This document shows, in pieces, positions 16,124 to 23,871 of a stretch of 60,442 bases of DNA. The notes under the pieces are model-generated. The model made no database searches, was not told where the DNA came from, and worked only from the letters and a program-made list of their open reading frames with translations. The translations under genes were made by a program, and so were the position numbers. How positions within the stretch are numbered: the first letter of the stretch is position 1; every line of letters begins with the position of its first letter. The stretch is taken from the NCBI GenBank assembly GCA_910575105.1, contig CAJTDK010000021.1, positions 1 to 60,442 on the forward strand, written 5' to 3'. The DNA is from Lachnospiraceae bacterium. GTDB lineage: Bacteria > Bacillota > Clostridia > Lachnospirales > Lachnospiraceae.

Positions 16124-16859
16124 ATACATCATCGCGGAGGATGAAAGCCTGATCAGGAAAAATCTCGTCAAAAAGATAAACGCGCTCAACCTCCCTCTGG
16201 AATCCGCCGGAGAGGCAGCCAATGGGCTTGAGGCTATCGGTCTTATCGAAAGGCACTGCCCGGAGCTTGTGATCACCGACATCCGTATGCCTCAGTGCGA
16301 CGGCCTTGAGCTGATCAAGTACCTCCACGGCAATTATCCTCGGACGAAGGTTGTCGTCTTGAGCGGATACGATGATTTCTCCTATGCACAGACTGCCTTG
16401 CGCTATTCCGTCAAGGATTATCTGCTGAAGCCTGTTGCCTCTGAACATCTTCTGGAGGCTCTTCAGCGCGTCCTCATCACCATGGGTGCAGAGTCCGAAG
16501 AACTCAAGGCATATCATTCAAAGGAAAATACATTAAATCAGGAGGCCATCGCTAACCTCCTGCAGAAATATTTAAGCGAAAATTACCAGAAAGAAATCTC
16601 CCTCCGCGAATTAGGCGACAAATTCGGCTTTACACCGGAATATCTGGGAAAGATCTTCAAGAAATTTACCGGGGAAACCCTGTCCAAATACCTCATCAAG
16701 CTGCGGATGAACGAGGCAAAGCGGCTGCTCCTCAACAGCCCCGAGATGAGCATACAGAAGGTTGGGGAACTGGTAGGCTATAAGGATGACTTTTACTTTA
16801 GCAGAGCGTTCAAGAATTATACCGGATTCCAGCCAAGTAAGTTCAGGATCCAGGATTAG
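16104..16859 (+). CDS. YesN-like response regulator with AraC HTH
   Basis: The start is placed at the ATG at 16104 (MKTSTYKYIIAEDESLI), which has AAAGGAGG 8 bases before it; 251 residues. The receiver shows AEDES, the phosphorylated Asp in LVITDIRMP and the conserved Lys in DYLLKPVASEH. The C-terminal ~100 residues are an AraC-type double HTH (ISLRELGDKFGFTPEYLGKI and VGELVGYKDDFYFSRAFKNY). It overlaps the kinase gene by 20 bp. The operon is followed by the convergent ktrA gene. Confidence 0.93.
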   Translation: MKTSTYKYIIAEDESLIRKNLVKKINALNLPLESAGEAANGLEAIGLIERHCPELVITDIRMPQCDGLELIKYLHGNYPRTKVVVLSGYDDFSYAQTALRYSVKDYLLKPVASEHLLEALQRVLITMGAESEELKAYHSKENTLNQEAIANLLQKYLSENYQKEISLRELGDKFGFTPEYLGKIFKKFTGETLSKYLIKLRMNEAKRLLLNSPEMSIQKVGELVGYKDDFYFSRAFKNYTGFQPSKFRIQD

Positions 16860-16861
16860 CT

Positions 16862-17503
16862 TTATATCCGCTTAAGCGCCTCATTGGAGCCTACCAGCAT
16901 CAGGATCATCCCCCGCCCAAGAGGAAGCTCTGGATCTGGAGTGATCTCCACGCGCTCCCCTTCCTTGATTCCCACTACGTTCACCTCATAAGTCCTCCTT
17001 ACGTCCAGCTCCTTAAGCGTCCTTCCGATCCATTTCTGAGGTACTGCAGCCTCGACCACGCTGTAATCCGGCGACAGCTCGATCCAGTCTGCAAGATTGG
17101 CTGACACCAGATTCTTCGCGATCCGCCTGCCCATCTCCTTCTCCGGGAACACGACGGCATCCGCCCCCACCTTCCGCAGGACCTCGGCATACCTCTTGTT
17201 ATGCGCTTTGCACAGGATATAGGGAATCCCGGCTTCTTTTGCGCCCAGTACCGCCATAATACTTCCCTCCAGATTCTCCGACGAAGCGACCACGATCCCG
17301 TCAAAGCTCTTAGAACCCAGAGCCTCAAACAATTCCGGATTGCCGATATCCGCCTGCATGGCGTAAGTCACCTTATCCGCCACATCCTCGATCCGCTCCA
17401 TATCCTGGTCCACCGCTACGACATCACAGCCAAGCTGCTGCAGCGCCACTGCCACACTCGCTCCAAAGCTGCCCAGTCCCAGCACAACAAACTGTTTTTT
17501 CAT
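16862..17503 (-). CDS. ktrA: KtrA-like potassium uptake regulatory subunit (RCK/TrkA)
   Basis: 213 residues with an N-terminal Rossmann fold (VVLGLGSFGASVAVALQQLG, acidic VDQD after beta-2) that binds nucleotide, and a C-terminal RCK_C domain (~residues 135-213). One RCK unit is the KtrA/TrkA-short form, which assembles as an octameric ring on KtrB and gates K+ uptake in response to ATP/ADP (family knowledge). It lies downstream of ktrB on the same strand, but 332 bp apart rather than adjacent, so it may have its own promoter. The stop lies next to the convergent yesN-like gene. Confidence 0.9.
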   Translation of the reverse strand: MKKQFVVLGLGSFGASVAVALQQLGCDVVAVDQDMERIEDVADKVTYAMQADIGNPELFEALGSKSFDGIVVASSENLEGSIMAVLGAKEAGIPYILCKAHNKRYAEVLRKVGADAVVFPEKEMGRRIAKNLVSANLADWIELSPDYSVVEAAVPQKWIGRTLKELDVRRTYEVNVVGIKEGERVEITPDPELPLGRGMILMLVGSNEALKRI

Positions 17504-17835
17504 CGTCCATCCTCCTCGTCTTCTATCTCCGATATTTGGCAGTACAGGATTTTATCCATCTCTATTCTGTGGATAAATCCTGCTCATCTCAAAAAAGCAA
17601 AGAATTCCTTTACAGAAATATTTCCAATCAATTTCTGAAATCTATGGCCAGATACTGCCAGATAACCAGACACCTGCAAGGCTCTCCAAGAGATTGTTAC
17701 GATTCACTCCATGATCAGCAGCATGCAACAATCCATTTGAAATTGCCTTTACAGTCTCACTTAAGCAGTCAGAAAAGTACTTAAGTGAGACTATTCACCT
17801 TAATATTGTGTAAATTACAAGCTTTTTCCGAAAGC
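17504..17835. other. ktrA-ktrB spacer without a gene
   Basis: There is no gene here. Next to ktrA lies a short inverted repeat (GGATTTTATCC at 17547-17557 against GGATAAATCC at 17571-17580). Near the ktrB end there is a perfect 13-bp inverted repeat, described separately. The rest shows nothing recognisable. Confidence 0.5.
17753..17792. repeat. Perfect 13-bp inverted repeat after ktrB
   Basis: AGTCTCACTTAAG at 17753-17765 and CTTAAGTGAGACT at 17780-17792, with a 14-base loop. It lies 44 bp after the ktrB stop. There is no U-run on either side, so a simple terminator is unlikely; a processing hairpin, operator or mobile relic are alternatives. Confidence 0.6.
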
Positions 17836-19278
17836 TCACCCGACCATAACCTGTTCCTTAGGAAGGCTGCGCACCCGGTCCCTGGGATGCTGCTTCCCTG
17901 CGAATGTAAGCACCAGCGTCAAAGGCCCAAGCCGCCCCATATACATCATGATCATCAGGATGATCTGGCTTGCCCGGCAAAGACGCGGAGTCAGATCCGC
18001 CGTAAGCCCCACCGTCCCCACCGCCGACGCCGTCTCATAGAGCACATCGACCATGGCGACGCTGTCCGGCTCTATGGTAAGAACCGCGATAGTCCCGGTG
18101 ATAAACACGGCAAAGGCCACCATCACAACGCAGAATCCTGTGCGCAGATTGGCCGCCGAGATCTTCCGGCCCATGCACTCCGTATCGTTCCCTCCCCGCG
18201 CAAAAGTGCGGCAGGACAAAAACAGCATGGCAAAGGTCGTCGTCTTCACTCCGCCCGCCGTTCCTCCCGGCGAACCGCCGATAAACATCAGGATAGCGCA
18301 GAACAGCTTTGTTTCTTCATGCAGCGCCCCCTGGGAAAATGTGTAAAATCCGGCCGTCCTCGTCGTCACCGACTGGAACAAAGACGCCATCAGCTTCTGC
18401 CCCGTATCCATGCCACCGATCGTGGCAGGATTGCGGAACTCGGAAAAGAATATAAAGACCATCCCCGCCGCGATCAATATAAATGTAGTCACAACCGCCA
18501 GCTTCGAATGCAGCTTAAGCCTCCCAAAGCGCCACCGCCCGGCCGTCTCCCGGCACATAAGCTCCCTTATATTCTCCGTTACGTCAAACCAGACTGTGAA
18601 CCCGATACCACTCAGGATGATCAAAAGCATAGTGGTAATATTAACGATCGGATTCGCCGCATACCCGGCAAGGCTGCGGTTTCCGAGAATATCGATCCCC
18701 GCATTGCAAAAAGCCGAGACTGCATGGAAGACAGCGTACCAGACGCCCCGCAGCAATCCATACTCCGGCACAAACTGAAGGGCATACAGCGCCGCTCCCG
18801 CGCCCTCCACTATAAGCGTCCCGGCGATCACCTTTTTCACCAGCCCTACGATGCCGCCGAGATGCTGCGCGCCGTACGCCTCCTGCAGCACGATCCGCTC
18901 CCTCAACTCAAGCCTTCTTCTAAGCAGAAAGAAAAACAGCGCCGCGCACGCGATTACGCCGAGACCGCCGATCTGTATGAGGATGAGCAGCACCACCTTT
19001 CCAAACAGCGTAAACTGGCTGGCCGGCGTAATCGTCACCAGCCCTGTCACGCACACCGACGTCACCGAAGTAAACAGTGCGTCAATAAACGCAATAGGCT
19101 TTGTGTTGCTCACCGGCAGATATAAAAGAACCCCGCCGAAAAGTATGACACTTAAGAAACCAAGTGCCGTAATACGAAGTGTATTCCATCTGATGCTTTT
19201 CCTTTTCTTCACGATCATTCTCCATATACTTTTTCTAAAATGGCGCAGATAATCTTTTGCTCCTATCATCCGCGCCAT
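17836..19278 (-). CDS. ktrB: KtrB/TrkH-family potassium channel subunit
   Basis: About 480 residues with four M1-P-M2 repeats. Selectivity-filter-like segments include TSVTSVCVTGLVT (~residue 72), HAVSAFCNAGID (~190) and SVTTRTAGFYT (~300). It carries K+ (or Na+-coupled K+) inward and is gated by KtrA. The start is uncertain: ATGs at 19278, 19269 and 19218 are in frame, and 19269 has the better-spaced AGGA. The gene begins about 15 bp after the leuS stop, so it is likely co-transcribed with leuS. The C-terminus lacks any extra domain. Confidence 0.9.
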   Translation of the reverse strand: MARMIGAKDYLRHFRKSIWRMIVKKRKSIRWNTLRITALGFLSVILFGGVLLYLPVSNTKPIAFIDALFTSVTSVCVTGLVTITPASQFTLFGKVVLLILIQIGGLGVIACAALFFFLLRRRLELRERIVLQEAYGAQHLGGIVGLVKKVIAGTLIVEGAGAALYALQFVPEYGLLRGVWYAVFHAVSAFCNAGIDILGNRSLAGYAANPIVNITTMLLIILSGIGFTVWFDVTENIRELMCRETAGRWRFGRLKLHSKLAVVTTFILIAAGMVFIFFSEFRNPATIGGMDTGQKLMASLFQSVTTRTAGFYTFSQGALHEETKLFCAILMFIGGSPGGTAGGVKTTTFAMLFLSCRTFARGGNDTECMGRKISAANLRTGFCVVMVAFAVFITGTIAVLTIEPDSVAMVDVLYETASAVGTVGLTADLTPRLCRASQIILMIMMYMGRLGPLTLVLTFAGKQHPRDRVRSLPKEQVMVG

Positions 19279-19293
19279 CCTGCATTCTATGAA

Positions 19294-21723
19294 TTATTTC
19301 TGCACAATATTAATGATCTTCTTCGGAACATAGATCTCTTTCACGATAGTTCCGGTAAACTTATCTGCCACCGCCTCTTTTCCGGCAGCGATCGCGTCCT
19401 CTTTGGACGCATCTACCGCAATACTGATGACCGCTCTCGTCTTCCCGTTGATCTGCACCGGAACTTCGATCTCGTCATCCTTCATCGCCTCCTCGTCAAA
19501 GACAGGCCATCCGGCTTTAAATACGCTTCCCGTATGTCCAAGCTGCTCCCAGATCTCCTCCGCCATATGCGGTGCAAAGGGTGAAAGCAGGACTGCCATG
19601 ACGGACAACGTTTCAAGATCCACTCCCCCTGCCTTTTTCGCGATCTCAATCAGGTTGTTATTGTGCTCCATGAATCCGGAAATCGCGGTATTTAAGCTAA
19701 AGCTCTCCAGACGCACCGTGATGTCCTTAATGAGCCTGTGGCGCTCCTTGATCATCTCCTTCGTCGCCTCAGCCTTTGCTTCCTTGCTGTCCATCACCAG
19801 ATTCCACAGACGCTTTAAGAACCGGTTCACGCCGTCGATACCGCGGTCATCCCACTCTGCGTCAAGCTCCGGCGGCCCCACGAACAGCTCATACATCCTG
19901 AGGGAATCACAGCCGTAGTCTCTCACCAGGTCATCCGGCGATACTACATTGCCTTTGGACTTGCTCATCTTGATCCCGTTCTTCCCGGTGATCATGCCCT
20001 GATTGAACAGCTTCTGGAACGGCTCGTCAAAATCAATGGCTCCGATATCGCACAAAAATTTCGTATAGAATCTGGAGTACAGAAGATGCAGCACCGCGTG
20101 CTCCACACCTCCGATATACATATCCACGGGCAGCATAGCATCAGCCTTCTCCTTGGACACCAGTTCCTTGTCATTATGATTATCCACGTAGCGCAGGAAA
20201 TACCAGGAAGACCCTGCCCACTGAGGCATGGTGTTCGTCTCTCTCTTCGCGTCTTTCCCGCACTTCGGGCACTTGCAGTTCACCCACTCGTCAATAGCAG
20301 CTAACGGCGACTCCCCGGTTCCGGTAGGCTCGTAGGACTCTACCTCCGGAAGCCGCAGCGGCAGCTCCTCCTCCGGCACAGGCACATTGCCGCACTCCGG
20401 ACAGTGTACGATCGGGATCGGCTCACCCCAGTAACGCTGACGGGAGAATACCCAGTCCCGAAGCTTGTAGTTAACGGTGGCGCGGCCCATGCCCCACTCC
20501 TCGATCATATGGGGAGCCTCTTTTTTCAGGACCGCGGACTCCATGCCATTCCATTTGCCGGAATTGATCATCGTGCCGCTGGCCTCTGTGTAGGCTTCTG
20601 TCATCTGTTCAATCTCTTTGCCGTCCTTTGCGATGACCTGCACGACAGGGATGTTGAATTTCGTGGCAAACTCAAAGTCGCGGTCGTCATGAGCCGGTAC
20701 GCACATGATGGCCCCGGTACCGTAATCCGCAAGGACATAATCGGAAAGCCAGATCGGCGTCTTCTCGCCGTTTAACGGATTCACCGCATAGCTTCCCGTG
20801 AACACGCCGGTCTTTTCCTTATCCTGCAGACGGTCCACATTAGACTTCATGGATGCGTCGTAGATATATTTCTCCACTGCCTCTCTCGTCTCGTCTGTGG
20901 CAAGAGATGCCGCCAGCTCATGCTCCGGCGCAAGTACCATAAAGGTAGCGCCGTACAGAGTATCCGGACGCGTCGTATATACCGTGATCTTCTCATCGCG
21001 CCCCTCCACCGGGAAGTCAACCTCTGCGCCGTAGGATTTTCCGATCCAGTCGGTCTGCATCTTCTTTACCTTCTCCGGCCAGTCAAGCTTGTCGAGATCA
21101 TTAAGCAGGCGCTCTGCATAGGCGGTGATCTTAAGCATCCACTGACGGAGATTCTTCTTTGTCACCTCCGCGCCGCAGCGCTCGCATTTCCCATTTACCA
21201 CCTCTTCATTGGCAAGGCCCGTCTTGCAGGAGGGACACCAGTTGATGGGGAACTCCTTCTCGTAGGCCAGTCCCTCCTTGAACATCTTCACAAAGATCCA
21301 CTGGGTCCACTTGTAAAACTCCGGATCTGTCGTATTCACTTCCCTGTCCCAGTCATAGAGCGCCGCGATCTCATTGATCTGGTTCTTGATATTCTTCACG
21401 TTCTCCGCCGTGGAAATCGCCGGATGGACACCCATCTTGATGGCATAGTTCTCTGCCGGAAGCCCGAAAGCGTCCCATCCCATAGGATGGATGATGTAGT
21501 ATCCCTGCTGCAGCTTGTACCTGCTCCACACGTCAGAGATGACATAGCCTCTCCAATGCCCTACATGAAGGCCGTTCCCTGACGGATAGGGGAACATATC
21601 GAGACAGTAATACTTCTCTTTCTTGCTCCCGTCCTCATTCTCTGTTACATTCACCGGATTCTTCGCCCAGTTTTCACGCCATTTCTTCTCAATCGCCTTA
21701 TGGTTATAAGGTATCTTCGACAT
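19294..21723 (-). CDS. leuS: Leucyl-tRNA synthetase
   Basis: The start is placed at the ATG at 21723 (MSKIPYNHKAIEKKW) because AGGAGG is 9 bases away; an ATG two codons earlier is too close to it. About 809 residues, the normal bacterial length. The HIGH-type motif is in YPSGNGLHVGHWRGY near residue 46, the zinc-like insert CPSC..CERCG near 180, and KMSKSKGNVV near 560. The editing domain includes TTRPDTLYGATF. It charges tRNA-Leu with leucine. Expression should be controlled by the T-box leader just upstream. The next gene in the same direction is ktrB. Confidence 0.97.
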   Translation of the reverse strand: MSKIPYNHKAIEKKWRENWAKNPVNVTENEDGSKKEKYYCLDMFPYPSGNGLHVGHWRGYVISDVWSRYKLQQGYYIIHPMGWDAFGLPAENYAIKMGVHPAISTAENVKNIKNQINEIAALYDWDREVNTTDPEFYKWTQWIFVKMFKEGLAYEKEFPINWCPSCKTGLANEEVVNGKCERCGAEVTKKNLRQWMLKITAYAERLLNDLDKLDWPEKVKKMQTDWIGKSYGAEVDFPVEGRDEKITVYTTRPDTLYGATFMVLAPEHELAASLATDETREAVEKYIYDASMKSNVDRLQDKEKTGVFTGSYAVNPLNGEKTPIWLSDYVLADYGTGAIMCVPAHDDRDFEFATKFNIPVVQVIAKDGKEIEQMTEAYTEASGTMINSGKWNGMESAVLKKEAPHMIEEWGMGRATVNYKLRDWVFSRQRYWGEPIPIVHCPECGNVPVPEEELPLRLPEVESYEPTGTGESPLAAIDEWVNCKCPKCGKDAKRETNTMPQWAGSSWYFLRYVDNHNDKELVSKEKADAMLPVDMYIGGVEHAVLHLLYSRFYTKFLCDIGAIDFDEPFQKLFNQGMITGKNGIKMSKSKGNVVSPDDLVRDYGCDSLRMYELFVGPPELDAEWDDRGIDGVNRFLKRLWNLVMDSKEAKAEATKEMIKERHRLIKDITVRLESFSLNTAISGFMEHNNNLIEIAKKAGGVDLETLSVMAVLLSPFAPHMAEEIWEQLGHTGSVFKAGWPVFDEEAMKDDEIEVPVQINGKTRAVISIAVDASKEDAIAAGKEAVADKFTGTIVKEIYVPKKIINIVQK

Positions 21724-21775
21724 GATCATATTCCTCCTGCCTTAATTACTTGGTGAGGTTCTTTTGAACCTGATA

Positions 21776-22057
21776 AAAGCCCTCTCATCTCTAAGAGACG
21801 AAAAGGCTTAACTTCCGTGGTACCACTCTTTTTCACGCAGCCCTATGCCGCATGCACTCATTGCTTCTGTAACGGGAAGGAAACCGCCCGTACCTACTTA
21901 CCGCTTTCGGAAAATGTCTTCCTGCCGGCAGCCGCACCTTCAGTCCGGGAACTCCGAGGCGAGTTGGGAGATTTCTGCCTGCTGCCTCGCACCCTCCGGC
22001 AGCTCTCTGAAGACATCCGTCTCTTACTATTCCTCTTCATCGCTTTTTCAATATACG
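21776..22057 (-). ncRNA. T-box riboswitch (leucine) upstream of leuS
   Basis: On the minus strand the leader shows the T-box sequence AGAGTGGTACCACGGAAG (complement of 21813-21830) in its antiterminator. It is followed by a terminator hairpin (stem within 21777-21810, AAGCC..GGCTT, then TTTAT). In stem I the specifier region reads CAA-CUC-GCC (CUC at the complement of 21961-21963), a leucine codon matching leuS. Uncharged tRNA-Leu should stabilise the antiterminator and switch on leuS. Confidence 0.9.
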
Positions 22058-22063
22058 ATAAAT

Positions 22064-22092
22064 ATTATAGGTAATATGTTAAAATAAGTCAA
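22064..22092 (-). promoter_or_regulatory. Sigma-A promoter of leuS
   Basis: On the minus strand TTGACT (complement of 22087-22092) and TATAAT (complement of 22064-22069) with a 17-bp spacer, directly ahead of the T-box leader. Confidence 0.8.
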
Positions 22093-22116
22093 CCCCGAAG
22101 AAATTATTTTTTACGG

Positions 22117-22145
22117 TTGTTCCATACCCCGCTTTAGTGTATAAT
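22117..22145 (+). promoter_or_regulatory. Sigma-A promoter of the small P-loop gene
   Basis: TTGTTC at 22117-22122 and TATAAT at 22140-22145, 17 bp apart, reading towards the gene at 22205. It is back-to-back with the leuS promoter. Confidence 0.7.
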
Positions 22146-22204
22146 GAATATAAGTAAAGTTACTGGATTTTCAGTAGAATATGATACATAAAGGAGAGTT
22201 TGCT

Positions 22205-22627
22205 ATGGTATATTTATTGACAGGTCCGAAAGGCAGCGGAAAAACGCAGCAAATGATTGAACAGGCTAACAAGAAAGCAAAGGAGTGCAACGGGAACGTG
22301 GTTCTGATCAAGAAGACACACCGTGATACCGCCAGTGTTGCATTCAACATCCGTACCATCTGTATGGATGACTACCCGGCGATCATCAACATTGACGGAT
22401 ACATTGGATTCTTATATGGGATGTACAGCTCTAATCACGATATCGAGTGCGTATTTATCGACGGCATCTTAAAGCATGCGGATATCTCCCTTGAGAATGT
22501 TCCTGCATTTATCGACAGGCTGAACCGGATCTCCAAGGACTGCGGCATCGAATTCTATGTAAGCATCAGCGCTGCAAAGTCGGATCTGGCGGGTGTAAAT
22601 TCCGAACATTGTGAGTATCTTAACTAG
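22205..22627 (+). CDS. Small P-loop NTPase-like protein, function unknown
   Basis: The start is the ATG at 22205 (MVYLLTGPKGSGKTQQMI), with AAAGGAGAG upstream; 140 residues. A Walker A motif GPKGSGKT lies at residues 7-14 and a hydrophobic-acidic strand VFIDGIL near residue 88 may be Walker B. No other domain is visible, and the protein is too short for a full helicase or kinase. The fold start resembles thymidine-kinase-like or PilT-like P-loops. It is divergently transcribed from leuS and stands alone, ending at the hairpin repeat. I do not recognise its function. Confidence 0.7.
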   Translation: MVYLLTGPKGSGKTQQMIEQANKKAKECNGNVVLIKKTHRDTASVAFNIRTICMDDYPAIINIDGYIGFLYGMYSSNHDIECVFIDGILKHADISLENVPAFIDRLNRISKDCGIEFYVSISAAKSDLAGVNSEHCEYLN

Positions 22628-22633
22628 TATGAT

Positions 22634-22779
22634 CCAACTTAAATGCCTTAATGTTTCACGTAGGATAAATTTTCAGATGCAAGGCGGCTAAATGAGGCGA
22701 TGCCGGTAACATCGTCGATTGAAGCCAACGCAGCAGATGGAAATTTAGACAAGTGAAACATAAGGTTATTTAAGTTGGG
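22634..22779. repeat. Hairpin repeat element, copy 1
   Basis: A 146-bp imperfect palindrome. The outer arms CCAACTTAAAT and ATTTAAGTTGG match perfectly, followed by CCTTA/TAAGG and TGTTTCAC/GTGAAACA. The inner strands ACGTAGGATAA and AGACAAGTGA recur in copy 2 near 30.7 kb. The element lies between the small P-loop gene and the convergent AEC-transporter gene. Confidence 0.75.
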
Positions 22780-22807
22780 TTATGCTAGACTGAGTCAGAA
22801 AAGCAAA

Positions 22808-22841
22808 AAGGAATCCGGAGCGGAAGTGCTTCGGATTCCTT
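22808..22841. terminator. Bidirectional terminator
   Basis: AAGGAATCCG at 22808-22817 and CGGATTCCTT at 22832-22841 form a perfect 10-bp stem between two convergent genes, with T-rich sequence on both sides. Confidence 0.7.
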
Positions 22842-22935
22842 CTTTGTTGCTTTTTCGCTATTTTTATTTCTATATTGCTCTTTTTCTTTCCTCCCAGTTC
22901 CAAAGCATACCGCCTTTTCTATTCACCGCAGGCTC

Positions 22936-23871
22936 TCAGGCCAGCGTCTCATAAAGCATGACCATCAGCGGCATCGTCACAATGCAGAAAATGATGGACA
23001 TCACATTGATGACACTGGCGTACTTGGAGTCCCGGTCATAGATCTGCGCAAGCTGCGTCACCATGGCTGCCGCCGGCGCTGAGGTTGCCAAAAATACCAC
23101 CAGTAGGATATCCTTCGCCTCCCTGTGAATCCCCAGCCCCGCCAGAGCGGAAAAGATGACCGCCGTCACTGCCGGATACACAAGCAGCCGGATAAAGCAT
23201 ACAAAGTAAGGGCGCTTGCGGCTGAATACCCACTTAAGATCCATATTCCCGATGACCATGCCGATGACAAACATCCCCGCCGTCCCGATCATGCCCCCAA
23301 ATCCCTCAAGGCAGGTGCCGATCACTTCAGGGATATGGATTCCCGCGGCAAAGAAGAACGCGCCCGCTATCATGGCGATGATATTCGGATTCATCAGGAT
23401 CTTTTTATAATCCCAGTCCTCCGTCTGCTGCCCGATCATGCGGCTTCCGTGAGTCCAGATCAGCATCGTCTGGACGATATTGTAAGCATTGGTATAAAAT
23501 ACCCATTCCATCCCCATGACTGCGGCTACCAGCGGGATGATCAGATTTCCCGCATTCGTGTAGATCAGCGAAGCCCTCTCGATGCTGTTCAGGTTAAGCG
23601 GCCTGCGAAAGAGGGCTGTCCATGCGATCATCAGGATATGTACCAGCACAGCGGCCGCAATTGCTAAAAGCAGCCCCTGTACCTTATCCTTCGTCAGCTC
23701 AATCTGAAAAGAGTAGACGACCATGCAGGGCGAACAGATATAGACGACCAGATTAGAGATTACCTTACTGTCCTCGCTCTTAAACAGCCCCGCCTTGACG
23801 CTTGCATACCCCGCCGCCACAAAAAGAAACAGTGATATGATCTGTTTTGCAAGCAGTATACTTAATCCCAT
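22936..23871 (-). CDS. AEC-family transporter (auxin efflux carrier type)
   Basis: A 311-residue, very hydrophobic protein with about ten membrane segments in two halves. The start MGLSILLAKQIISLFLFVAA and the motif YTNAGNLIIPLVAA near residue 105 are typical of the AEC family. Bacterial members export or exchange small carboxylates or amino-acid-like compounds; the substrate cannot be read here. The gene overlaps the 3' end of the preceding membrane-protein gene by 10 bp, so it is the last gene of the trkA-trkH operon. Its stop is near the hairpin repeat copy 1. Confidence 0.85.
   Translation of the reverse strand: MGLSILLAKQIISLFLFVAAGYASVKAGLFKSEDSKVISNLVVYICSPCMVVYSFQIELTKDKVQGLLLAIAAAVLVHILMIAWTALFRRPLNLNSIERASLIYTNAGNLIIPLVAAVMGMEWVFYTNAYNIVQTMLIWTHGSRMIGQQTEDWDYKKILMNPNIIAMIAGAFFFAAGIHIPEVIGTCLEGFGGMIGTAGMFVIGMVIGNMDLKWVFSRKRPYFVCFIRLLVYPAVTAVIFSALAGLGIHREAKDILLVVFLATSAPAAAMVTQLAQIYDRDSKYASVINVMSIIFCIVTMPLMVMLYETLA

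Noticed and set aside
17753-17792. Intrinsic terminator at the ktrB palindrome
   Set aside because: The stem is perfect but no U-run follows on either strand, so it is recorded as an inverted repeat instead.
17785-19125. A long plus-strand open frame (446 codons) opposite ktrB
   Set aside because: The product is extremely basic and without family features; it is the antisense shadow of the GC-rich ktrB gene.
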